NCBI GenBank assembly: GCA_018920345.1
Contig: JAHLMN010000003.1
Span: 1 to 37,761 of the forward strand
DNA from: Candidatus Aenigmatarchaeota archaeon
Lineage (GTDB): Archaea > Aenigmatarchaeota > Aenigmatarchaeia > CG10238-14
Length of the DNA stretch: 37,761 bases
Direction of reading: 5' to 3'
Of the stretch, positions 1 to 7,457 are shown piece after piece (the stretch's first letter is position 1; the number at the start of each line of letters is the position of its first letter). The translations under genes and the position numbers were made by a program. The notes beneath the pieces are model-generated. The model was given only the letters and a program-made list of their open reading frames with translations. It was not told the DNA's origin and searched no databases.

Positions 1-225
1 CACATTATTCCCCACAACACTATTATTACTGCCTGATTCAATATACACCCCATCAGCATAATATCCCATCGTACTCACATTATTCCCCACAACACTATTA
101 TTACTGCCTGAATCAACATAAACCCCATAAGCATAACTACCACCCGTACTCACATTATTCCCTTCAATTCTAGTGTAATTTGCTCTATTCAAGTAAATTC
201 CATAAGAATAATCATAATTTCCATC
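1..225 (-). repeat. Tandem 75-bp coding repeats (25-aa beta-helix coils)
   Basis: Units begin at 1, 76 and 151 with the shared stretch cacattattccc. The first two are almost identical and the third is degenerate. The period of 75 bp equals 25 codons and stays in frame, with each unit encoding SGSNNSVVGNNVST-like coils. The array continues off the left edge. Confidence 0.9.
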
Positions 226-1200
226 AAATATTCTGCAATTCTTTACAGTAACATTATTTCTTCGTTCAACATAAATTCCATACCCGCTTGCCGCTTGAGC
301 ATAATCTATTCTTTTTCCATTACAATCAAGCTCAACAAGATCAGCAGTAATATTAAAGCAAGTGCCAGAAGCAGAAACATCATTTGCTAAAACATAAGTA
401 CCAGAAGAAGTGATGTTTTGGCATTGGGTTAAAGTAGCAGCTTGAACATTAAAACTGTTAATACCAGTAGCATGCCAATTTCCACATGTATCGTTTGCAT
501 ACACTCTCCAACTAACAACTCTATTTGATATGCTTGAATTTTGCCATGTGAAATTGCTCCAACCAGAATTAGCCTTTATTGTTAAAGGAGAACCATATAT
601 GCTTTTATTTTGCCAACTTCCTGTTTCATTTGTCTCCAATATTGTGTGAGACAAATTACCATTATCCTGCCAAAATACATATATCTTTACAGCTTGTCCA
701 GGCTGTATGCTGCTTGAATTTTGCCCTATATTAGAAGCAGTTGGAGCTATATCCTCTCTTTTGCAGCAGACTTGAAGTCCATAATATCCAGGAGAAGCTA
801 TATGTGCATTAGTGCTAGCATTCAAAGAAGCCAAGTTATATTCATCAGGTAGGCAGCTTGTCCTAAGACTACAAAACCAAGGGCAGCTAACACAAACTTT
901 ATAATCATAATTCCCAGCCGTATAAATTTCAGCATGAGCGTTTGTATAATTAAACATTGATATAGTACCATTTTCACCCAGTCCACATGAACTCTTGATC
1001 TCAACTTTTTCAAGATAAGGGTCAGAGCAACATGTTAAAAGTGAATATGCGCTACAATTGCCGACATGGCTATTATCTTGCTGATATCTGGAAAATAAGC
1101 AAAACTCTCCACTATTACAAGAATTGCTTCTTAAAACACAACTTATACTAAACACTATAGGTATAAAAAGCAGTATACTCAAAAACACCAAATAACGCAT
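1..1200 (-). CDS. Secreted beta-helix surface protein, C-terminus cut by left edge
   Basis: The frame from the ATG at 1200 stays open to base 1, giving about 400 residues; the ORF track missed it because no stop lies in the window. It begins with a hydrophobic signal peptide (MRYLVFLSILLFIPIVFS), then a Cys-rich module containing CLFSRYQQDNSH and a CC pair. An Ig-like region follows (around GWSNFTWQNSS, WRVYANDTCGNW), then a NosD-like right-handed beta-helix starting near GTYVLANDV and LDCNGKRI. The last visible part is nearly perfect 25-residue coils ending in GSNNSVVGNNVS. Many N-x-S/T sequons suggest N-glycosylation outside the cell. It lies 24 bp downstream of another beta-helix protein on the same strand, probably in one transcript. 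The role is inferred to be surface or adhesion-like; no enzymatic motif is visible in this part. Confidence 0.8.
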   Translation of the reverse strand, partial: MRYLVFLSILLFIPIVFSISCVLRSNSCNSGEFCLFSRYQQDNSHVGNCSAYSLLTCCSDPYLEKVEIKSSCGLGENGTISMFNYTNAHAEIYTAGNYDYKVCVSCPWFCSLRTSCLPDEYNLASLNASTNAHIASPGYYGLQVCCKREDIAPTASNIGQNSSSIQPGQAVKIYVFWQDNGNLSHTILETNETGSWQNKSIYGSPLTIKANSGWSNFTWQNSSISNRVVSWRVYANDTCGNWHATGINSFNVQAATLTQCQNITSSGTYVLANDVSASGTCFNITADLVELDCNGKRIDYAQAASGYGIYVERRNNVTVKNCRIFDGNYDYSYGIYLNRANYTRIEGNNVSTGGSYAYGVYVDSGSNNSVVGNNVSTMGYYADGVYIESGSNNSVVGNNV

Positions 1201-1224
1201 TAATTTTATTTTGTTTTTCTTAAT

Positions 1225-2781
1225 TTAATTTTTAATTTTTTCTATTATTTCAAAATTTATGTTTGTTTTTACTTTACTATTCAAGACATCTGTATTTTCA
1301 GTAGAGAAAAACAATAAGCCATAAAATTCGTTCTCAGATAAATCACTATCTACAACTTTAATATTTTTGGAATATTTTGCAATAACTCCGTTAGAATTTT
1401 TATTTGAAACAAACCCGAAAATTGATACAAATTCAGATCTATTAATAATCAAGCCAGTATCACTATTTTCAATAACACAATTCCTTAATTCGATATTTTC
1501 AGAGTTGTCAACAAATATAGCATAATCAACTCCTTTAACAGAATGACCTTTACAATCTAATGTTATATTTTTTCCTTTAATGTATATTCCAACATCATCT
1601 GAAAAAACATCTTCATTTAATTCATAAAAAATGTCATTTCCAATAATTTTATATTTACCAGTATTTTCATCTTTTACAAAGAAATTTGATGATAAAACAA
1701 TTTCATCTTCATAAACTAATTTAATATTATATTCACCCTCTTCAAAAACATCTTCAAAATAAAAATTACCAAAGGAATCTGTTTTCAAATAATAGAACTT
1801 TGTATAATTTTCTTTCTCAAAATAAAGGTAAAAATTAGCTAGAGCAGGCCCTGTTATTAAAAATGACACATTTTTTTCATAATTTTCCATTAAATTGTAA
1901 ATTTGAAATTCATCAATATTATCGACTTTTATATAATATTCTTCTTTAAAGTTTTGATACTCAAAAACAGCAGTATAATTTCCAGGTAATTCAAAATAAA
2001 GAAAACCATTATAAAAACCTTCTTGATCTGTACTACCCATAATTTGAATAAAAACCACATCTTCATAAAAAACGCTAAAATTAAAGTCAGTATATGCACT
2101 TCCATTTATTGTAAAGCTAATATTTTTGCCAACAAAAAAGTGTTTTTCTTCAAAAGATAGATTTAATATTTTTTCTTCATTTTCTTTCAAAACACTCAAA
2201 TTATAACCAATCCCATTAATATAAATAGTATAATTCCCTTCATTCTCAAAACTAAAATGAAAAATTTCACTTTCATTAACTTTTAAAAAATTAAATATCC
2301 TGCCATCAGGTTCTATTATTATGCTATAATTTTTTCCAACAAAATCTTTTATTAAAATAGAAACATTTTCATTAACATAAATTTGTTTGGGGTAAACTTC
2401 TATTTCCGGTAGCAATACATTAAAATTTGTATAATTTGTATAATTTAATTCAGGTATATAAACTTCAAGATAGTAATATCCAGGCAATAAATCTAAAACA
2501 AAGCTATTAGTTATATTTTCAGCAATATAATTCATTGAATAATTAAGAATGCTAAATTGTATTGAATAGTTAGAAGAAAAATTAAAATCAAATGTTTGGT
2601 TAATGAAATAATACTCTCTTAATGTTAAATTTATATAATTCTGATTTATGCTTTGGTTTTCTTCATTACTTTGATTTAACCCTAAAGTTTCATTAAATCC
2701 ATCAGTCTCATCTTGAACATATTGAGATATTACTACACCTAAGAAAACTAATGCCAAACCTAGTACTAGAAAAAATCTCAT
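1225..2781 (-). CDS. Secreted Asn-rich beta-sandwich/beta-helix surface protein
   Basis: This is a 518-residue protein with an N-terminal hydrophobic segment (FFLVLGLALVFLGVVIS) acting as signal peptide or anchor. A long sequon-dense region of probable beta-sandwich domains follows (about residues 40-370), with recurring phrases such as EGNYTIYI, PGNYTAVFEY and EGEYNIKLVYE. The C-terminal 130 residues look like right-handed beta-helix coils (ITLDCKGHSV, NIELRNCVIENSDTGLII). Dozens of N-x-S/T sites suggest heavy glycosylation outside the cell. The ATG at 2781 directly precedes the signal peptide. It is probably co-transcribed with the downstream beta-helix protein. No family is recognised beyond this architecture; it could be an S-layer-associated or adhesin-type protein. 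Confidence 0.75.
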   Translation of the reverse strand: MRFFLVLGLALVFLGVVISQYVQDETDGFNETLGLNQSNEENQSINQNYINLTLREYYFINQTFDFNFSSNYSIQFSILNYSMNYIAENITNSFVLDLLPGYYYLEVYIPELNYTNYTNFNVLLPEIEVYPKQIYVNENVSILIKDFVGKNYSIIIEPDGRIFNFLKVNESEIFHFSFENEGNYTIYINGIGYNLSVLKENEEKILNLSFEEKHFFVGKNISFTINGSAYTDFNFSVFYEDVVFIQIMGSTDQEGFYNGFLYFELPGNYTAVFEYQNFKEEYYIKVDNIDEFQIYNLMENYEKNVSFLITGPALANFYLYFEKENYTKFYYLKTDSFGNFYFEDVFEEGEYNIKLVYEDEIVLSSNFFVKDENTGKYKIIGNDIFYELNEDVFSDDVGIYIKGKNITLDCKGHSVKGVDYAIFVDNSENIELRNCVIENSDTGLIINRSEFVSIFGFVSNKNSNGVIAKYSKNIKVVDSDLSENEFYGLLFFSTENTDVLNSKVKTNINFEIIEKIKN

Positions 2782-2809
2782 AAATAATATTTTGTTTTAT
2801 AATTAAAAA

Positions 2810-3220
2810 TCATTTGATTTGCCTAACCGGTGTTTTTGCACCACAGGCCTCACATTTTAGCAAGGATATTCTATCTTGTTTTATTATCTGTGTATCTGGT
2901 TTTTTACATTCAGGACAATATAGAAATTCTTTATAATAAGATTCTAGCTTTCTTTCTATCAAACTTCCATACAACTTGCCTTGAAAAATAGCCCTGTTAC
3001 CTTCTATATGTGCAGGAGAAGCAAGCTCTTTTGACAAGAATTTTAACAAATGATCTGGTTTTCTCCTTATAACATTTGCAATTTCAACAAAATTATTTAT
3101 ATAAGTTTGATTACCAGAAACAACAACTTCAGGTTTTGGTATTTCTAATCTAACATCCAATTTTACCTCTTCTGGTAGCTTGCTTAAAGCTTCTTCAAGC
3201 ATTTGTTTATAATCTTTCAT
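2810..3220 (-). CDS. Translation initiation factor 2 subunit beta (aIF2-beta)
   Basis: aIF2-beta is part of the aIF2 heterotrimer that carries initiator Met-tRNA to the small ribosomal subunit. The protein is about 136 residues, the usual archaeal length. It has an N-terminal helix (YKQMLEEALSKLP) that normally binds aIF2-gamma and a central domain with NVIRRKPDHLLKFLSKEL. A C-terminal C4 zinc ribbon follows (CPECKKPDT, then CEACGAKTPV). I chose the ATG at 3220 rather than the track start at 3265, because the extension overlaps the preceding gene and the core begins with MKDYKQ. A GGCGTGA stretch just upstream can serve as ribosome binding site. It starts 5 bp after the stop of the RPA-like gene, so the two are very likely co-expressed. 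Confidence 0.95.
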   Translation of the reverse strand: MKDYKQMLEEALSKLPEEVKLDVRLEIPKPEVVVSGNQTYINNFVEIANVIRRKPDHLLKFLSKELASPAHIEGNRAIFQGKLYGSLIERKLESYYKEFLYCPECKKPDTQIIKQDRISLLKCEACGAKTPVRQIK

Positions 3221-3225
3221 TTTTA

Positions 3226-3966
3226 TCACGCCAATTTTATCAATCCTGGGAAAGGTTCGTAACATATACCTTCTTCTAATAGCTCGTTAATAGCATCACT
3301 TAAGGCTTCTATAGGTATATCAAGCTCCTCTGTTAATTTAGCTAGCTCAACACCCTTTCCTTTATCCAAATCCTTTATTTTTTCAATTATTAAAGGTTTA
3401 TAATCCTTTTCTATTTTTTTATCACCAAGACTCAAAACTTCCATTATATTTGTCAATATTTCTTGATCAGCCATATATTCTTTTATCATAAAGTTTTTCA
3501 ACTCTTCCAAGTCAGCAAATTTATCTTTTTGATTAAAGACAATATCAAAGATTCTTTTTTGCTCTTTAAAATTTTTTAAAACTTCAAGCTTATGTAAAAG
3601 AAATAAATTGGGATCTTGTACTTTTCTAACAAAATTAGGTATTATATAATTTTCATCTGCATATTGTTTTACTTTGCCTACAACTATAACTAGATCACCC
3701 ACTTCAATATCATCTAGTATACTTATATCCTCTTTAAAAACCTTAACTCTTATACTACCAGTGTCATCATTAATAGTTATAGTAGAATAATTTCCCTCTT
3801 CACTAACAAACTTGTCAACTACTGTACCAACTAGTTTTACTTTAGCTATTTTTATGCCTATATCAGTCAATACATAACTTGGCTCCAATCCCTCTTTTCT
3901 AATAAAATGAGAATTTACAACATCAGCAATATTAGCCTTTATTGCAGTTAGCCTTTTAGTTTCCAT
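3226..3966 (-). CDS. RPA32-like single-stranded DNA-binding OB-fold protein
   Basis: The 246-residue protein has an OB fold at about residues 40-120 (KVKLVGTVVDKFVSEEG, DDTGSIRVKVF, VIVVGKV). A helical linker follows, then a C-terminal winged-helix-like segment (KGVELAKLTEELDIPIEALSDAINELLEEG) typical of RPA32-family proteins. No zinc-finger cysteines are present. The likely role is binding single-stranded DNA in replication or repair as an RPA subunit or RPA-associated protein. It heads the pair with aIF2-beta. The family assignment rests on OB-wHTH order and motif feel rather than a unique signature, so a related OB protein is possible. Confidence 0.8.
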   Translation of the reverse strand: METKRLTAIKANIADVVNSHFIRKEGLEPSYVLTDIGIKIAKVKLVGTVVDKFVSEEGNYSTITINDDTGSIRVKVFKEDISILDDIEVGDLVIVVGKVKQYADENYIIPNFVRKVQDPNLFLLHKLEVLKNFKEQKRIFDIVFNQKDKFADLEELKNFMIKEYMADQEILTNIMEVLSLGDKKIEKDYKPLIIEKIKDLDKGKGVELAKLTEELDIPIEALSDAINELLEEGICYEPFPGLIKLA

Positions 3967-4014
3967 GAAGTATATTTTAACTAAAAAAACATTTAAAAAT
4001 AAAAAAAAGCAAAA

Positions 4015-4224
4015 CTAGCCTATTAAAGCAGCCTCTATATCACTTTCTGATATATTCTGTACAGCTTTATTAACTTCTTCTTCTACTAAAGCATCTATAC
4101 TAGCTTCATCAATGCCTTGGGTTTGTATAGATTCTTGAAATCTGCTTTCTCTAGAATAATATCTCCAGATCAAAAAAGCAGATAAAAGCAGCAGCACAAA
4201 GACTGCTACTAGAGCTATTTTCAT
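4015..4224 (-). CDS. Small single-pass membrane protein
   Basis: This 69-residue protein has an N-terminal transmembrane helix or uncleaved signal (IALVAVFVLLLLSAFLIWRYY) followed by an acidic helical tail (DEASIDALVEEEVNKAVQNISESDIEAAL). The start at 4224 follows AGGTGAATGA, a good ribosome binding site inside the end of the upstream gene 4 bp away, so translation is probably coupled. No family is recognised. Its neighbour is the secreted Cys-repeat protein, so the two may act together at the membrane; this is inference only. Confidence 0.7.
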   Translation of the reverse strand: MKIALVAVFVLLLLSAFLIWRYYSRESRFQESIQTQGIDEASIDALVEEEVNKAVQNISESDIEAALIG

Positions 4225-4228
4225 TCAT

Positions 4229-5077
4229 TCACCTTTTACCATTCATTTTACCTCTATTTTCCTTCATTTCTTGTAATTTTTCCTTTAATCTTTCTTTAAC
4301 TTCTTGTTTTATTTGTATTTTGCATGCTTCTGGATTATCTTGACAAAAATTTAAGCATCTTGTGTCTCCTGGATTTTGCTTGCACACATCTCTTAGCATC
4401 AATCTACATCTTGTGTCGTCTGTATTGTTTGCACAATAGTTTTTCATTACTGCGACGCATCTAGCATCACTTGGATTTTCTTGACAAAACTCTGCAATCT
4501 TTTCTCTACATGATGGATCATTTACTTTTTCACAAAATCTATTACCTATACCTTTTGCTATTTGTGTGCAATTTCCATCATTTTCATCACAAAAGTCTCT
4601 TACTTTCATTTTAATTTCTTGTTTTTCAAAACCTCTATTTCCTTCTAATATATACAGATTATATTCTTTGCCATTAATGCTAGCTTTTCCTACCCATATA
4701 GATGTATCATTTTTTTGTACTAATGCTAGATTAACACTGCCAACTAAACTATCATTTAGATATACATCTGCAGATACAGCACTTTTTTGAATACTTGCAT
4801 TTCTTAGCTGATATTTTTCATCATCTAACCAAAGTAAACCTGTCTCTTTAGTTAAAATTTGACCACTGAAATTTACTTGTACTTGAACTAGCCCTATTTT
4901 TGCTATTTTAAAGTCTAAAGGATCTGATGTTGAAATAGCCATACCTTTACCCAAGGCACCTATCTTTGTTATAATAGGTTTTCCTAATTCAGCTCTCAAT
5001 TGTTGCATTCCCAAGTCTTGAGCTGCTACTAAGGCTATTGATAGCAGTACCAATACTGCTAGTGCATACTTTTTCAT
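4229..5077 (-). CDS. Secreted protein with six-fold C-terminal cysteine repeat
   Basis: The 282-residue protein has a clear signal peptide (KKYALAVLVLLSIALVAAQ) and a probable beta-rich domain at residues 35-155. Residues 162-255 carry six short helical repeats of about 17 residues, each with a Cys pair, of the form [FYV]C-x-x-N-x-x-D-x-R-C (for example FCQENPSDARC, YCANNTDDTRC, VCKQNPGDTRC). The end is a charged helix (KERLKEKLQEMKENRGK). Twelve cysteines at regular spacing in an exported protein suggest disulfide-stapled helices. I do not recognise a named family. It is followed on the same strand by a small membrane protein 4 bp away. Confidence 0.75.
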   Translation of the reverse strand: MKKYALAVLVLLSIALVAAQDLGMQQLRAELGKPIITKIGALGKGMAISTSDPLDFKIAKIGLVQVQVNFSGQILTKETGLLWLDDEKYQLRNASIQKSAVSADVYLNDSLVGSVNLALVQKNDTSIWVGKASINGKEYNLYILEGNRGFEKQEIKMKVRDFCDENDGNCTQIAKGIGNRFCEKVNDPSCREKIAEFCQENPSDARCVAVMKNYCANNTDDTRCRLMLRDVCKQNPGDTRCLNFCQDNPEACKIQIKQEVKERLKEKLQEMKENRGKMNGKR

Positions 5078-5147
5078 TTTTACATCACCAATAATAATAT
5101 TCTTTGTTTCAGTATAATAAAAACTTCCTGAAACAATTGTGAAACAT

Positions 5148-5954
5148 TTATTTCCATTTTAATTTATTGGTTCTACCAATTTTTTCTTTTTCAACCAAAC
5201 CCTTATCTTCTAATTTTTTAATAATCCTAGTCATCTTGGCTCTAGAAAAACCTAACTCCTTTTCAAGTTTGTTTTGATAAATTACTCTTTTTTCTTTCAA
5301 AACATTAATAACCTTAATCTCATCATTGCTAAAACCAAGAAGATAACTTTCATCTTTTCGGATTTTCAACCAAATAATTAATGCAATAACAATTAATGCA
5401 AATGCTAGTAAGAGTTCTAATTTGTTTTGAGAAGTTTGGTAGAATCTCACTATTATAGGTGTTTCGAAAGGTAGATTTTCCCAAACAACAAATATTCTTT
5501 CACCATCTGTTTCTATTTTACCTTTTGGTATAACACCTTCTTTGTAAAGCACATATCCTTTAGGTAATAAAAGCTTAAACTTGCTTATTTTTGCTTCAGG
5601 TAAATACAAATATGTTAAAAACTCTTTACCATCATTATAATTCTTTATAAGATCTTTTGTCTCAAAAGATAGATATAATTGTCTAGTTCCATTAGGAATA
5701 AGTAAAACAATACTATCTCCTGTTTTTTTTATCTTTATCTCTTCAAAAGTATTGTTTGCTTTAAAATCATAAGCATGCCCAGTTAGTATATAGCTTAGAT
5801 TTCTCTCTTCCAAAGGCTCTGCAAATACTATTTTTATCTCTTGTTTTACACTCATATCTGGTTGAATATCAAAAATTACAGAATAAACCTGTATTTCAGC
5901 TGCTACTGTTATTTTAATGAATAAAAGAAATAAAAATAGTCTTAATAATTTCAT
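5148..5954 (-). CDS. Membrane-anchored winged-helix regulator with extracytoplasmic domain
   Basis: I use the ATG at 5954 (268 residues). The longer track ORF runs back through the uS9 gene and lacks a signal peptide at its start. From the chosen start there is a signal sequence (LLRLFLFLLFIKITVAA), then an extracytoplasmic beta-rich domain (about residues 20-180). A transmembrane helix follows (LLLAFALIVIALIIWL), then a cytoplasmic winged helix-turn-helix (NDEIKVINVLKEKRVIYQNK, GFSRAKMTRIIKKLEDKGLV). The architecture matches archaeal membrane-tethered wHTH proteins that probably convert an outside signal to DNA binding. It sits 31 bp after uS9 on the same strand, so it may be expressed from the ribosomal operon. 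The target genes are unknown. Confidence 0.8.
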   Translation of the reverse strand: MKLLRLFLFLLFIKITVAAEIQVYSVIFDIQPDMSVKQEIKIVFAEPLEERNLSYILTGHAYDFKANNTFEEIKIKKTGDSIVLLIPNGTRQLYLSFETKDLIKNYNDGKEFLTYLYLPEAKISKFKLLLPKGYVLYKEGVIPKGKIETDGERIFVVWENLPFETPIIVRFYQTSQNKLELLLAFALIVIALIIWLKIRKDESYLLGFSNDEIKVINVLKEKRVIYQNKLEKELGFSRAKMTRIIKKLEDKGLVEKEKIGRTNKLKWK

Positions 5955-5985
5955 AAAAATCAATTTATCTTTTAAATTAAATAAA

Positions 5986-6408
5986 TCATCTCTTGCTTCT
6001 TTGCTTATGTCTTCTTGCGCCTTGTCTAGATCTAGATGGTTTGTGGGGTTCAGTTCTTCTGAAATCATATACAAGTAAGCTTCTATCAAATTCTAAAAAT
6101 CTTCTTTTCAAATCTTCGCTCTTTGTGGCTTCTACTAAGGCTTTGGCTATTGCTTGTCTAATAGCGTCAACTCTAGAAGAAATACCGCCACCTCTAACAT
6201 TGACTTTAATATCATACTTTTCAGCTGTTTTATCAGCAAGTAAAAATACCTCTCTTATTCTTAATCTACCAAATTCTGGCTCATAAATATCTAAAGGAAC
6301 ATTATTTATCAAAACCTTTCCGTCACCAGCTTTTAAAGTAGCTCTAGCTACACTTGTCTTTCTTTTACCAGTTGCAAATATTATTTCTTTTTCTTTCATA
6401 ATTACCAT
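5986..6408 (-). CDS. Ribosomal protein uS9
   Basis: This is the small-subunit protein whose C-terminal tail reaches the P-site tRNA. The family signatures are clear: TGKRKTSVARATLK near the N-terminus, VRGGGISSRVDAIRQAIAKAL in the middle, and the basic tail RRTEPHKPSRSRQGARRHKQRSKR. Its 140 residues are normal for archaea. The ATG at 6408 overlaps the uL13 stop by a few bases. An alternative ATG at 6399 (MKEKEII) also fits and has GGTAA just ahead. It is the last ribosomal gene of the eL18-uL13-uS9 operon. Confidence 0.97.
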   Translation of the reverse strand: MVIMKEKEIIFATGKRKTSVARATLKAGDGKVLINNVPLDIYEPEFGRLRIREVFLLADKTAEKYDIKVNVRGGGISSRVDAIRQAIAKALVEATKSEDLKRRFLEFDRSLLVYDFRRTEPHKPSRSRQGARRHKQRSKR

Positions 6409-6830
6409 CTCTTTTTAGCTCCTAGAGCTACAGACAAATCCCCAATAGTTATGTATTTTGTCTTAAGCATATTCACATTTTTAATACTATTTTCTTCTAC
6501 TTTAGCATTTTTTAACATTTCTGGTACTCCGACCCAAACCTTTATTCTTTTAAAAGCCTTTTTACCTAAAGGTTTTTTATAATCAATCATTCCTCTTATA
6601 GCTCTTTTAACAATTCCAATAGGTGTTTTAGGAAAGAAGGGACCATGATGTGGATCACCTCTATCTATTCTTTGCTTGTATTTAGCTTTTGTAAATTCTG
6701 GATTGCCAACTATAACAGCCTTTTCACAATTTATTATATGTATCTCTTCACCCTTTATCGCTTCTTTAGCAACAACAGTAGCCAATCTTCCTAAAACTTT
6801 ACCAGTAGCATCATATACTTTCATAGGCAT
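6402..6830 (-). CDS. Ribosomal protein uL13
   Basis: This large-subunit protein is recognised by DATGKVLGRLATVVAKEA at the N-terminus, NCEKAVIVGNPEFTKAKYKQR, and the conserved PHHGPFFPKTPIGIVKRAIRGM block. I place the start at the ATG at 6830, which overlaps the eL18 stop as TGATG and gives MPMKVYDATG. The track start (GTG, 6836) is two residues longer. The length of about 142 residues is normal. The tight overlaps on both sides indicate translational coupling within the operon. Confidence 0.97.
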   Translation of the reverse strand: MPMKVYDATGKVLGRLATVVAKEAIKGEEIHIINCEKAVIVGNPEFTKAKYKQRIDRGDPHHGPFFPKTPIGIVKRAIRGMIDYKKPLGKKAFKRIKVWVGVPEMLKNAKVEENSIKNVNMLKTKYITIGDLSVALGAKKRW

Positions 6831-7195
6831 CAACACATTATCTTTACACCAGTACCTCTTGGATTCTTTTTTACAAGTTCTTCAATGCTGATAGCTATAC
6901 TATTGCTTTTTTTAATCTTTTCTAAAGCAGGTTTGGAAAACCTCCATGCACTTATTGTAACCTTTTTTTCAAGCTCACCATAACCTAGAACAACACCAGG
7001 AACAATAATTACATCGCCTTCATTAGCATTTCTATTTATATCAGCAATATTCACTTCTACTCTTTGTCTTCTAGGCTTATTTAGCTTTTCTGCTACAGCT
7101 AGAAGAAAAGGACTATGTATTTTATAAGATGTTTTCTTCAAATCATCTATTAATTGCTTCAACAACGGATTTGTAGGTCCGGTGCGCTTTCCCAT
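6830..7195 (-). CDS. Ribosomal protein eL18
   Basis: The 121-residue archaeal/eukaryotic large-subunit protein shows KRTGPTNPLLKQLIDDL at the start, RRQRVEVNIADINR in the middle and VIVPGVVLGYGELEKKVTISAWRFSKPALEKI towards the end. It is the first gene of the eL18-uL13-uS9 operon. An AAGGTG ribosome binding site lies about 9 bp before the ATG, and a TATA box lies about 45 bp upstream. Confidence 0.97.
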   Translation of the reverse strand: MGKRTGPTNPLLKQLIDDLKKTSYKIHSPFLLAVAEKLNKPRRQRVEVNIADINRNANEGDVIIVPGVVLGYGELEKKVTISAWRFSKPALEKIKKSNSIAISIEELVKKNPRGTGVKIMC

Positions 7196-7238
7196 TTTCG
7201 CTACACCTTTTTTAACTTTACAAATATCACACTATATA

Positions 7239-7246
7239 TTTATAAA
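7239..7246 (-). promoter_or_regulatory. TATA box for the eL18-uL13-uS9 operon
   Basis: Read on the minus strand, AAATATTTATAAATATA lies about 45 bp upstream of the eL18 ATG. Transcription would begin near 7215-7220, leaving a leader of about 20-25 nt that contains the AAGGTG binding site. Inferred from sequence only. Confidence 0.5.
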
Positions 7247-7332
7247 TATTTGATTTTGAGGTTTTTTTAAAAGACAATTTTTATAGTGATTCAAAGTTTT
7301 TCTATTTTATGTTAATAAAAATAACTTTTAAA

Positions 7333-7406
7333 TGCGCCAGCCGGGATTTGAACCCGGATCTTCAGCGTGGGAGGCTGATATCATAGCCAGGTTAGACTAC
7401 TGGCGC
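7333..7406 (-). tRNA. tRNA-Gly (anticodon CCC)
   Basis: The minus-strand sequence folds as a full tRNA. The acceptor stem is GCGCCAG/CTGGCGC, the anticodon stem is TCAGC/GCTGA with loop CTCCCAC, and the T arm is CCGGG-TTCAAAT-CCCGG. The loop places CCC at positions 34-36, so it reads GGG glycine codons. The discriminator is A. CCA is not encoded, since the genome continues ATT, so it must be added after transcription. No intron is present. Confidence 0.95.
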
Positions 7407-7411
7407 TCATC

Positions 7412-7419
7412 TATATAAA
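7412..7419 (+). promoter_or_regulatory. TATA box for the beta-CASP RNase gene
   Basis: TATATAAA lies about 40 bp upstream of the ATG at 7458. This predicts a leader of about 15-20 nt that includes a GTGGTT binding site. It lies just beyond the 5' end of the divergent tRNA gene. Confidence 0.45.
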
Positions 7420-7457
7420 TAATTAAGTCGAATAAAAGAATTTAACATGTGGTTAAA

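Noticed and set aside
1-160. Repeats at the left edge that could look like a CRISPR array
   Set aside because: The units are directly abutting 75-bp in-frame coding repeats with no unique spacers; they encode beta-helix coils.
822-1013. 63-aa minus-strand ORF in the track
   Set aside because: It is out of frame with the long open frame 1-1200, which has a signal peptide and domain-like sequence; this is a shadow.
5955-6089. N-terminal extension of the membrane wHTH ORF
   Set aside because: It overlaps uS9 and places the signal peptide internally; the ATG at 5954 is better.
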